Of a stretch of 64,000 nt of DNA, positions 34,108 through 45,285 are shown one piece after another. Source of the DNA: Manihot esculenta (Eukaryota > Streptophyta > Magnoliopsida > Malpighiales > Euphorbiaceae); the NCBI RefSeq assembly GCF_001659605.2, contig NC_035173.2:12591490-12655489 (forward strand), given 5' to 3'. Numbering within the stretch: the stretch's first letter is position 1; each line of letters begins with the position of its first letter. The position numbers and the translations under genes are program-made. The notes under the pieces were generated by a model, which saw nothing but the letters and a program-made list of their open reading frames with translations, ran no database searches and was not told the origin of the DNA.

Positions 34108-36855
34108 TGTTAGGGAACCCAGAGATTGCTGCAACCGAAAACCGCAGCGGAAAAATGAAAATCTCTATTTCCCTTTCAAGATCCGAGTGCTTCATTTATT
34201 TCAAAAGGAAAGATAAGAGACTAATCTTTAGACTTGACAAGAAGATACAGTTCTAGACTGATGGTGCTGCTTCTGAAACAAACACTCTCAATAGTATCCA
34301 CACGAACTTTTCTGTCTAGAGTCCTAGCTCTCTCAACGGATGGATAAACTATGTGCTCCCCAATTTGCAATCCAAAAAAATGATCAACCAAAAAAAACTT
34401 TGCTCCCGTGATTCAAAGAAGGTATTTTATTTGTTTTTTAGTCTTTTCATTTTCCCATACTTCTTTTCGAAAAAGATTTGTATTCATCATAAACTATCAC
34501 AATCTCGCAGATACTTAAATATCTATGTGATAAGTCCTTTTTGAAAAGGAAAATAGAAAAATCTTTTATCTATAACAGTTATAGATAGACTGTAAATCTT
34601 TTAATATTATTATATTTGTAATACCCGGCTAGACTCCGGTATCGAAATTCCTACCGTCCGGTGGAATCTCGGATGTCGGAAGCCTCTAGTAGGGTAGAAA
34701 TATGTTTTCATAAAATGTTTTAATGTATTTCATGATTTTAAGTAAAAAGAAAATGAGTTTTTGCATGAAAACAACCTAGGAGGAAAACTCAGGTTCGGCC
34801 GCCGAACATGCATGCATTTCGGGTGTGCCTTAGGCCCCCGAAGGCATAAGTGAGGGAAGTCCAGGTTCGGCCGCCGAACATGGCATGCGTGCGGAGGCAC
34901 GTTCGGCCCCCGAATGTGGCCTGGCCAGCCATTATAAAAGGGTCCCTTAGCCGAAAACGGGCGAGCTTTTCTCCCCATTGTCGGCCAAGGTGAGCTCTCC
35001 GCCGTCCCTCACCAATCTTTGAGTTCTTTCTTCAGATCTTTCAAGATTTTCATGAGTTTTTGCCTTGTTTTGAAGTTTTTCAAGTTTTGAGCAAGTTTTG
35101 GAGCTTGAGGTCCAAGGAAACTCAACCCCTCCCATCTCCGAGTTTAGGTCGTCTCTCTCTCGATCCCCACGAGGTAAGAGCCGATCTTAAGCTCATTGCA
35201 TGTTTTAAGTAAGTTTTAAGTAGATCTATGGGGTAGAATGCATGTTTAGCCTATGGTTAGGTTTATGAGTTTATGTTACGTTTTTGAACAATGTGGATGT
35301 TTGATGTGTTGTAGATGGGGTTTTAGATAGTTTGAAGCCCCTAGGAGCTTGTATGCTTGTGTATGTGTGTTGTAGAATAGGTTTATGCATGATTGGAAAG
35401 TTTTGGAGGCAAATGTGCATAGAAGAGCTGAGTTTCTGCCACTATGGGAGAAACCAGGTTCGGCAGCCGAAGGAACTTTCGGCCGCCGAACATGCTTGTG
35501 GGGGCAGCCTTCGGCTGCCGAAGCTTGCCCCCGAAAGAGGACTTTCGTCTCTGTCTGGGAGTTTCGGCCGCCGAAAGTGCCGCCGAACATGCATGAGTTT
35601 CGCCTCTGTCTGGGAGTTTCGGCCGCCGAAGGTGCCGCCGAACCTGCCTGACTTTCGGCTCTGGAGGGACTTTCGGCCGCCGAACCTGCCGCCGAAAGTG
35701 CCCTGTCCAGCCCTCTCTTGCATGTTTTTCTATGATTGTTTCATGATGTTTTAGGGGGGTTTTTGGGATGTTTTTAGAGTTATGTTCTAGTTGTTTGGTC
35801 CCTCATTTGAGTCCACCTGTGTAGGTTCGGACCCGAGGAACCGAGGACCTCAGCAGTGAGTCAGCTGCTTCAGTCAGTGTCAGAGCTAGCTTGAGGTGAG
35901 TAGAATAACTCCTTATGTTTCAAGTAAATAAATCAGTTTTGAGCATGTTCATGCATCACGGAGGCCATGTGATATTTTAGGTTGTTTGCATTAGAAATCA
36001 CGAATTTGTTGCATTGCATAATATGTTGTTGATGTGGATGAATGTTGAATGATCTATTAGCCCTCATATGTTATGACGTGAGGATATGATATGGAAGTCC
36101 AGGTGTGGCCTGCACTACGCCCCTGGCACTATGTAAGAGAAAGACCGGATGTGGCCTGCACTACGCCCCCGGCACCTTTGGTTATGTATGTTATGTTATG
36201 TATAAGAGAAAGACCAGGTGTGGCCTGCACTACGCCCCTGGCATGATTGGAATATGTAGAGGGCTAAATGGTGACAAGTTCATCCTTGATATGATTAGTT
36301 GTGATGTGACGCATTCCATGAACTTTTAATATAAATGTTTTATTATTCTGCTCACTGGGCTCTTGTAGCTCACCCCTTTTCCCCTTAACCCCAGGTTTGT
36401 AGGTACAGGGTAGACCAGGAGGTCCGCAAGAGTAATGAAGTCATTTGTATGTAATAGATAGAATGTGGACTTGATAAATTGTAAAGTTATGAATAGTTAT
36501 GTAATGTAATGATATTGAGAATTAGAGGTTGTGCTTGACCTATGTGTAAGGTATCCCTGTTAATGCATGATCTTAGATCTTTTATGATGTTTATGTAAAC
36601 CATCTCAACATATATTGTATCGCCCATTGGGGTCATGGATATGATTATGATTATGTTTAATGCATGCATAGGTTGAGTTTGGTGTATGAAGGAAAAGTTT
36701 TAATTTTTTTATGTATGTTGTTGATCATGTATGGGATTAAACAGGTTTACAGGTTACATGTTAGGCTTGCTACGGGTCCCGGCGGCCTTAAGCCGACCTG
36801 GATCCTAGCGCCGGTAGCGGTCCGATTTTCGGATCGTTACAATATTATAATAATA

Positions 36856-36888
<33 letters not shown>

Positions 36889-37794
36889 CTTTATTATTAT
36901 TAATTATACCAATGGGCTTTTAGACCATTAATATGATATAGTACATCAACGACGTTCTTTTATGTGTGACCCAATAGGCTCACATTAATTGGCAATAGGC
37001 CCAGTCCCACAAGGCTCATAAATCATAAGCGGCCTCTAGCAAGATATTATGACTACCCAATTTATATGAGGATCGATAGTCTTATAAATTCTAATAAACA
37101 GAACATGTATTAATCTCTTTGTCACACGATATCTAGTTTGAATATAAGCCATGGTCAATGTTAAACTTGTAATGTTCAAACTTATGATTTCTCGATCTCT
37201 AAGTAAACTGATAAAACCAAATTATATTGATCACACTAGCAATTCATTTGAGCACGGCCATGCATTTCTCAGTCTCACTTATCGAGGGGCTCAAAAGATA
37301 TCTTTCTTAAAGAGAGGAACAAAATCTATCTTGATTGTTCAATATCCTCTATATAATTTCTATTATGCTCAATCATAACATTTATGATTATCCGATTAAA
37401 GATAACATTTGGTTATGTCAAAATATAACAGTCCATATGTTGAAAACTATTACAATCTTAAGTTAAAGGATTAAAACATAACTATTTTGAGATTCACTTA
37501 TGACAATAACCCATGTAGTGATCTCAATGTGGGTCCATCCAATACTTTATTCTCTAACAAGTATCTATAATTATTGAATTATATCAATATACACATAATC
37601 ATCTCATGATTATCAATCAATAATCATACTAGTCATATTTTATTATTATCACCATAAGAATAAGTAACCAAGGATGTTAATCATTATTATGTAATATGCA
37701 AAAAAATAATAATGATAATAAAACCTCTTTTATTAATAAATAAAATGACATACAAAAAAGTCCAAGATAATGGTCTAGAGCAAACACACTAACA
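34108..37794 (-). mobile_element. Solo LTR, probably Ty1/copia, with nested chromovirus LTR
   Basis: The element starts TGTTAGGGAACC and ends CACTAACA, and perfect AAACT duplications lie at 34103-34107 and 37795-37799. Its own length without the nested insertion is about 1457 bp. No internal region is attached. The minus-strand sequence near the left border (GCAGCGGAAAAATG) and the 5-bp inverted ends TGTTAG/CTAACA resemble plant copia LTRs; the superfamily is an inference. It disrupts the Tat integrase. Confidence 0.85.
34617..36841 (+). mobile_element. Solo chromovirus LTR, family A
   Basis: A 2225-bp LTR, TGTAATACCCGG...GGATCGTTACA, with duplication ATATT at 34612-34616 and 36842-36846. 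A TATA box TATAAAAG is near 34933, followed by a donor-like AAG|GTGAGC near 34990. The pair GAG|GTGAGT (35896) and C/T tract-CAG (36394) is conserved. TTCGGC-N-GCCGAA motifs cluster at 34795-34915 and 35458-35695. Variable short repeats of a CTGCACTACGCCCC type lie at 36100-36245. Confidence 0.94.
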
Positions 37795-37799
37795 AAACT

Positions 37800-40232
37800 G
37801 CTTACTTAGAATTTCACGGGGATTACCACCTCAGTCCCATGCACAAGGGAGAACATGGTTTCCCTTGTGGCTGTTCTCGGGGTTGTTTTATATGCCCAGA
37901 GTATGTGGAGTAATTTCTCGGGCCAGTTGCTCTTGGATTTATCGAGTTATTTCTTTAACCCTTGTAGGATTGTCCTATTTGTTAACTCAGTCATTCCATT
38001 GGTTTGAGGATGGTTTGTTATGCTGAATTTTAAGTCAATTTTCTATTTTCTGCATAAATCTTTATACTTAAAACTCGCAAATTGAGTTTCATTGTCAGTG
38101 ATTACTACCTTCAAGACTAAACCGGGTGAAGATATTCTTGCTGGCAAAACAGATCACCTATTGGGTGGTAATGGACTGAATTGCCTCTGCCTTAGCTCAT
38201 TTGATAAAATGATCTACCGCCACTATCATGAACTTTCTTGACCCAGTTGCTTTTGGGAGAGGGCTAAGGATGTCTAGCCCCCATTGAAAGAAATGCTAGG
38301 GGCTTCCAATCCCTGCTTGCATCTCTCCAGGGGTCCTTGGAATGCTTGCATGCGCTTGACATTGACAGTATTTCTAGACGAGTCCTTTTGCATCTTGCAT
38401 TATGGAGTAATATCCTTGCCCAAATACTTTTCAGGAGATAATTTGAGCCCCTTCATGACTTTTGCAATCTCCCTCGTGGATATCTTTAAGGATTTCTCAG
38501 CCTTCAACCTCCATTACGCATCGTAGCCATGGTTGAGTTGATGATCTCCTATATAGCCAACCATTAATTAGTGCATATTTAGAGGACCTTCTTATTACCT
38601 ATTTAGTCGATAGCTCATCAGCTGACAGTTCATCCTCCATCAGAAATTTGTATGTCGGTGTCATCCATATTTCACCTTCCTCAATAGGAAAAGACTCCTT
38701 CTCGTTTATTGTTGATGTATGTAGCTCTTTGAACTAGAATGGTTGAGTCAAATGTTGTTCATCTGCTGCCGCCATTTTTGTCATATAATTAGTTCCCTCG
38801 TTGTCACTTCTTATCACCTGGTGAAGTTCACAATTGCCCTGTCCATCTTTGATCCTCGCCATTAAGGAGCAGACCTTTTCTTCGTATTTGACAAGGTTAG
38901 GCTCCCAGAATTTAAACTGTCATTGGTACTGATTAACAACTAACTGTGAGTCACTAAAAATAATAGACTTCTGTATACCTATTTTTGCAACAATTTTCAG
39001 TGCCATAATCACTGCCTCATACTCGGCTATGTTGTTTGTAGCACTAAAGGTGAGCTTTGCTGCGTAGTGCAGCTGTATCCCGGTTTGGCTCTGTAGGAGG
39101 ATTCCAATTTCAGAATTTTCAGCTCCACAAACACTGTTCACCCATACTTTCCATTCTTCAAGGGCGATTCTGAAGTTCCTAGAGGTGGAGTCATCTCTGT
39201 AATGAAATCAGCTACTGCCTGCGCTTTCATCACATTTATAGGGACATACCTAATGTTGAAGGTTGATAGCATTATCGCCTTGATGGTTATGGCCTATGGA
39301 GTACCCTTTGCAAGGGATAATTTGTTCTGACCTCTAGGGTGTATGACTCAAAATAGGGATGCAATTTTGTGGCAGAAATCAAGATTACGAACGCTAATTT
39401 TTCAAGAGGGGGATAATTTAACTCCGCCCTCTTCAAAACTTGGCTGGCGTAGTAGACTGGGTTTTGCTCCCCTTTATCCTCTCGAATGAGCACAAAGCTT
39501 AATGTTTTCTGCATCATACACAAATACAAAAACAGGATCTCGCCTTCGACGGCCGAGCATAGCAAAGAGGGAGATAATAAAAAAACTTTAAAACTTTTAA
39601 ATTTTCAAATACTTCTACACACTCTTCCCTCCATACAAATTTATTTTTGTCTTTTAAGGTTTTAAAGAACAGGAAACATCTTTTGGCTGAGTATGATATA
39701 AATCGGCCAAGAGCCATAACCTGCCCATTCAATTTCTAAACATTATTTATGGTTCCAGGGACCTTCATATCTTGGATGGCTTTCATTTTTTTTGGTTTTA
39801 CTTCTATACCTCTTTCTGAGACTATGTACCCTAAGAATTTTCTAGCCTTTACCCCAAAGGTATACTTTTTTTTTCAGGATTAAGCTTCATACCTGCCTTA
39901 TCTAGTACGTCGAAGACCTTTCGGATGTCACCTGGATGATCTTCTAAGGATCGGCTTTTTACCACCATATCATCCATATATACCTCAACCGTTGACCCCA
40001 CCATATCTTTGAAGATGCCTGACACCATCCTTTGGTAAGTTACCCTTATATTCTTTAGTCCAAACGACATCACCTTGTAATAGAAAACTCCGACATTGGT
40101 GATGAACGCAGTTTTTTCTGCATCTTCAGCATCCATCATGGACTGGTGGTAACCTAAAATAGCATCAAGGAAAGAAACCAATGTATATCTTGAGGTAAAG
40201 TCTACTAACCTGTCGATGGACAGGAGTGGATA
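37800..40232 (-). pseudogene. Tat-type pol remnant: RT, RNase H, second RNase H, integrase
   Basis: Read from 40232 downwards: RT (YPLLSIDRLVD, VSFLDAILGYHQ, EKTAFITNVGVFYYKV, then the catalytic box YMDD at about 39985). Next comes the RT-RNase H connection and RNase H (about 39290-39730, with SFVLIREDKGEQNPVYYAS and LNYPPLEKLAF). A second, archaeal-type RNase H follows (38920-39141, NIAEYEAVIMALK and FSDSQLVVNQ). Last is an integrase with many frame changes (about 37800-38500). Stops and frameshifts throughout make it a pseudogene. RT begins abruptly at the border of the chromovirus cluster. Confidence 0.85.
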
Positions 40233-40237
40233 GTGAT

Positions 40238-41280
40238 TGTAACGACCCGGAAATCGATACCCCTCTGTAACGGTCCGAACCGCTACCGGCGCTAGAATTC
40301 AGATCGGCTTAAGGCCGCCGAGACCCGTAGCAAGCCAAACATACCTCCTATCACCTGGTCAAATCCCATACATGATCAAAACATTAATATAAAAGCTTAA
40401 ACATCTGATGTAAATACCGAGCTTGACCTGTATGCAACATAACTGAAACATAAAGAACCCCCTACTAGAGCCCTCAAAAACTCTAGCTGGGTCAACATAA
40501 CATACATCAAGTTGGGATCACATCCAAAGAGCTAGAACTTAACCTATGCATGCATCAGACCAGAAACATAAGACCTCCACTAGGGTCCTCAACAAACTCT
40601 AGCGTGGTAAACAACACATGCCACAAGTTTAGTTCAAACACAACTCAACATCTAAACATAACATACATCATGTATTAAACAGGGACTAACCAAGTCTTAG
40701 GACCAAGCACAGTACTAATACATAAACCAATCTCTACTTTACGTTACATTACATTATCTTACAATCCATTACATCAATTTACAATACATGTCCACACTAA
40801 AAGTACTAATCTAATACTATTACATAAGCAAAACCTTTACTCTTGAGACTTCCCGATCGACCTCATACCTGCAACACTGGGGTTAGGGGAGAGGGGTGAG
40901 CTAAAAAGCCTAGTGAGTAGAAACAAAGAAAACAGTTCATTAATTACATGCTTACATGAAATGCGTCACAGCACAAACAAATCATATCACGGATTGGACC
41001 CAACCCCAAAACATCCCTAAGCTATTTGCCCAGCCCCCATGAAAGGTACCACAGGACTTCGTAATGCCTGGCCCAGCCAGGTCTTATCCATAGGGCTAGT
41101 GGGGTCGTCCTTGGTCCAATCTCCATCAACAGTAAATAATGCAATGCGTCATATTCGTGTAACTAGTGCAATCAACCTATTACATATAAACATGATGCAT
41201 GAACATGCTTTAGGCATTTGCTTTCTTAAAGTAAAAGATTAAGTTTAGTTCTACTCACCTCTGGCAGACGCTGAACTGAC
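40238..41280 (-). repeat. Fragment of a family-B chromovirus LTR
   Basis: The inner part of an LTR like that of the non-autonomous element, starting TGTAACGACCCGG and including the CCCTCTGTAACGG block. It ends within the sequence CTCACCTCTGGCAGACGCTGAACTGAC-type block that corresponds to the donor-like site region of family B. The outer half of the LTR, including its motif clusters, is missing. It is fused directly to the gag fragment that follows, and no target duplication partner was found for GTGAT at 40233-40237. Confidence 0.8.
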
Positions 41281-41583
41281 AAAACCATACCCCGAGGCCT
41301 GAACGCCTCCCTGTGACTCCCCTGTCCCTTCTTCCTCCATGCTAACATCCAAATTCCCATCCCTTCTCTGATCCTCTTCCATAACCTCCCTCACATCTGA
41401 AGAACTTCCTCCTCTGTCTATCCCCCTTCTGCTAGCATTAAAAGACCTTCTAGGGTCCCTTAACACTCTTTCTCTGTTTGCTCTACAAGACATTGCCCTA
41501 GGCAATGTAGGAGGACGGGCGCTCGTGCCCTCATCCTCAGGTGGCACTCCAGTCAATCGTGCAGATCGACGAGTTCCTCTCAT
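41281..41583 (-). pseudogene. Gag N-terminus fragment of family-A chromovirus
   Basis: The minus-strand frame starts with [12 protein letters not shown] at 41583 and runs for about 100 codons until the fusion with the LTR-B fragment. It is close to the Gag starts at 11908 and 45286. Only the acidic/Ser-rich N-terminus remains; the Pro/Tyr-rich part, capsid and all of pol are gone. The TTTTTCAG acceptor-like sequence precedes its ATG as in the other copies. Confidence 0.85.
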
Positions 41584-41839
41584 CCTGTTTTCTGAAAAAC
41601 AGTACACATTACACAAACATTAGCATCATATGGTTCATGTGGGCACACATGAACCCTCATCACATATACATCATTCATCTCATAGCTTCAATGCACATGT
41701 ATATAATCATGGCATTTCACATCATCATACAAGACAGGACTCCACATCCTATCCTAGAGGACATGATCTTTCCTATTGTGCTTGACCTTCTATAATATCT
41801 ATGAGCCCGACACTCTAGGTCTGATCCTATGAACCTAGG

Positions 41840-41851
41840 GCTCTGATACCA
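41840..41851 (-). other. Primer binding site, tRNA-Met type
   Basis: On the minus strand, TGGTATCAGAGC lies three bases after the LTR whose inner end is at 41855, marking that LTR as a 5' LTR. Confidence 0.9.
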
Positions 41852-41854
41852 TTC

Positions 41855-44126
41855 TGTAACGACCCGAAAATCGGAACGCTACCGGCGCTAGGATCCAGGT
41901 CGGCTTAAGGCCGCCGGGACCCGTAGCAAGCCTAACATGCAACCTGAAAACCTGTTTAATCACATACATGATCAAGAAAATACATAAAAATTAAAACTTT
42001 TCTTTTGTTCAAACACCAAACTCAACCTGTGCATGCACTGAACATATCATAAACATAATCATAACCCCTCTGTGGGATCTCAACAATGCCCCAATGGGCG
42101 ATACATCATACGTTGAGTTGGTTTGCATACTCATCATAAAATATTTAAGATCATGTATTAAAAGGGATATCTTATACATATAGTCCAGCACAACCTCTAC
42201 TCCTCAAGGTCATTACATACCTAAAACTGTACTTTTACATAACATTAATACATTTATCATGTCCACACTATCTATTACATACACATGACTTCATTACTCT
42301 TACGGATCTCCTGGTCTACCCTGTACTTGCAATCCTGGGGAAAATGGGAGAGGGGTGAGCTACTAGAGCCCAGTGAGCAGAATAATGAAAACATTTAAAT
42401 CATATGGCATCATGGAATGCATCACATCACAGCTAATCATATCAAGGATGAACTTGTCACCAATAGCCCTCTACATGGTCCAACTGTGCCAGAACGTAGA
42501 ATGGGTCCTGGTCTTTCCCTTACATAACATATCATATCATAACAGTCCAACTGTGCCAGAACGTAGAATGGGTCCTGGTCTTTCCCTTACATGGTGCCAG
42601 CGAACGTAGAATGGGTCCCACTGGTCTTACATTTCGTACTGTACATATCACATCGTCATATCATAGATCGAGGGCTTTGGATCATCCAACGTTCATCCAC
42701 ATCAATCAACAATAAAGTATGCAATGCAACATATTCGTGAATTCTAATGCAACAACCTAGTACATCTCATGGCATTCATGATGCGTGAAACATGTTGAAA
42801 GTCCATTATTTGCTTTAAAACATAATAAGCTATTCCACTCACCTCTGGGTAGCTCTGACCAGACACTGGAGCAGCTGACTCACTGCTGGGGTCCTCGGTT
42901 CCTCGGTTCCTCTGGTCCGAACCTACACAGGTGGACTCAAATGAGGGACCAAACAAACATGAACATAACTCTAAACTACTCCCCAAAAACCCCCTAAAAC
43001 ATCATGGAACAATCATAGAAAAACATGCAAGAGAGGGCTGGACAGGGCACTTTCGGCGGCATGTTCGGCGGCCGAAAGTCCCTCCAGAGCCGAAAGTCAG
43101 GCAGGTTCGGCGGCACCTTCGGGGCCGAAACTCCCAGACAGAGACGAAAGTCCTCTTTCGGGGGCAAGCTTCGACAGCCGAAGGCTGCCTCCATAAGCAT
43201 GTTCGGCGGCCCAAAGTTCCTTCGGCTGCTGAACCTGGTTTCTCCCTTAGTGGCAGAAATTCAGCTCTTCAATGCACATTGCCTCCAAAACTACCCAATC
43301 ATGCATAAACCTATCCTACAACATTCCCAAATATGCACAAACAAGCATATAAGTTCCTAGGGGCATCAAACCAACAAAAACCCCAACTACAACACAACAA
43401 ACAACTCACATTGTTCATAAACACATATAAAACCCATAAACCTAACTATGAGCTAAACATGCATTTTACCCCATAGATCTACTTAAAGCTTGCTTAAAAC
43501 ATGCATTGAGCTTAAGATCGGCTCTTACCTCGTGGAGATCGAGAGAGAGACGACCCAAACTTGGAGATGGGAGGGGTTGAGTTCCCTTGAACTTCAAAGC
43601 TCCAAAACTTTGCTCAAAGCTTGAAAATCTTCAAAACAAAGTAAAAACTCATGAAAATCGAGTAGGATTGGAAGGAAAGAACTCATGGTCGGTGAGGAAC
43701 GACGGAGAGCTCACCTTGGCCAAAAATGGGGAAAAAGCTCGCCCGTTTTCGGCTAAGGGACCCTTTTATAGTGGCTGGCCAGGCCACGTTCGGGGGCCGA
43801 ACGTGCCTCCGCATGCATGCCATGTTCGGCGGCCGAACTTGAGGTTCGGCGGTCGAACCTGGACTTTCCTCACTTATGCTTTCGGGGGCCTAAAAGCGCT
43901 CCCGAAGGCATGCATGTTCGGCGGCCGAACTTGAGGTTCGGCGGCCGAACCTGAGTTTTCCTCCAAGGTTGTTTTTATGCAAAAACTCATTTCCAATTTA
44001 CTTAAAACCATGAAATACCTTAAAACATTTTATGAAAACATGTTTCTACCCTACTAGAGGCTTCCGACATCCGAGATTCCACCGGACGGTAGGAATTCCG
44101 ATACCGGAGTCTAGCCGGGTATTACA
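41855..44126 (-). repeat. 5' LTR of a minus-strand family-A chromovirus
   Basis: A complete 2272-bp LTR from TGTAACGACC to GGGTATTACA. Its minus-strand TATA box lies near 43766 and both motif clusters are present (43050-43240 and 43790-43960). Some motif copies carry changes such as TTCGACAGCC. Beyond 44126 it is followed at once by an inverted LTR piece instead of unrelated flank DNA. Confidence 0.9.
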
Positions 44127-44268
44127 GAACGTGCCTCCACATGCATGCCATGTTCGGCAGCCAAACTTGAGGTTCGGCGGCCGAACCTGGACTTCCCTCA
44201 CTTATGCCTTCGGGGGCCTAAGGCACACCCGAAATGCATGCATGTTCAGCGGCCGAACTTGAGGTTCG
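44127..44268 (-). repeat. Short LTR piece at head-to-head junction
   Basis: 142 bases that match the U3 motif cluster of a family-A LTR on the minus strand (GAACGTGCCTCC onward). They join the plus-strand LTR at GTTCGCTGGC, where both partners share GTTCG. This looks like a breakpoint repaired with microhomology. Confidence 0.75.
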
Positions 44269-45016
44269 CTGGCACTATGTAAGAGAAAGACCAGGACCCA
44301 TTCTACGTTCTGGCACAGTTGGACTATGTTATGTTATGCTATGTAAGAGAAAGACCAGGACCCATTCTACGTTCTGGCATAGTTGGACTATGTAGAGGGC
44401 TATTGGTGACAAGTTCATCCTTGATGTGATTAGCTGTGATGTGATGCATTCCATGTTATCATATATTTTAAATGTTTTATTATTCTGCTCACTGGGCTCT
44501 AGTAGCTCACCCCTCTCCCAATTTTCCCCAGGATTGCAGGTACAGGGTAGACCAGGAGGTTTACAAGAGTAATGAAGTCATGTGTTTGTAATAGATAGAA
44601 TGTGGACATGATGATTTGTAAAATGATGTAAAGTTATGAGTAGTTATGTAATGTAATGATATTGAGGATTAGAGGTTGTGCTTGACCTATGTGTAGGGTA
44701 TCCCTTTTAATGCATGATCTTAAATCTTTTTATGATGTTTATGTAGACCAACTCAACATATGATGTTTTGCCCATTGGGGCATTGAGGAGATCCCACTGA
44801 GGGGTCATGTTTATGTTTATGATTATGTCCAGTGCATGCACAGGTGGAGTTTGGCATATGAATGAAAGAAAAGTTTTAAATTTTTATGCATGTTCTTGAT
44901 CATGTATGGGATTAAACAGGTTTACAGGTTGCATGTCAGGCTTGCTACGGGTCTCGGCGGCCTTAAGCCGACCCGGATCCTAGCGCCGGTAGCGGTTCGA
45001 TTTTCGGGTCATTACA
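44269..45016 (+). repeat. Truncated 5' LTR
   Basis: Corresponds to the last third of a family-A LTR, including variable short repeats with CATTCTACGTTCTGGCA (44305 and 44370), the acceptor-like tract ending near 44530 and the terminal block up to GGTCATTACA. It starts at the microhomology junction. Confidence 0.85.
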
Positions 45017-45285
45017 GAATGGTATCAGAGCCCTAGGTTCATAGGATCGGACCTAGAGTGTCGGGCTCATAGATGTTCTAGAAGGTTAAGCACAATAGGA
45101 AGATCATGTCCACTAGGATAGGATGTTGAGTCCTGTCTTGTATGATGATGTGAAATGCCATGATTATATACATGTGCATTGATGCTATGATATGAATGAT
45201 GTATATGTGATGCGGGTTCATGTGTTTCCACATGAACCATATGATGCTAATGTTGTGTGATGTGTACTGTTTTTCAGAAAACAGG

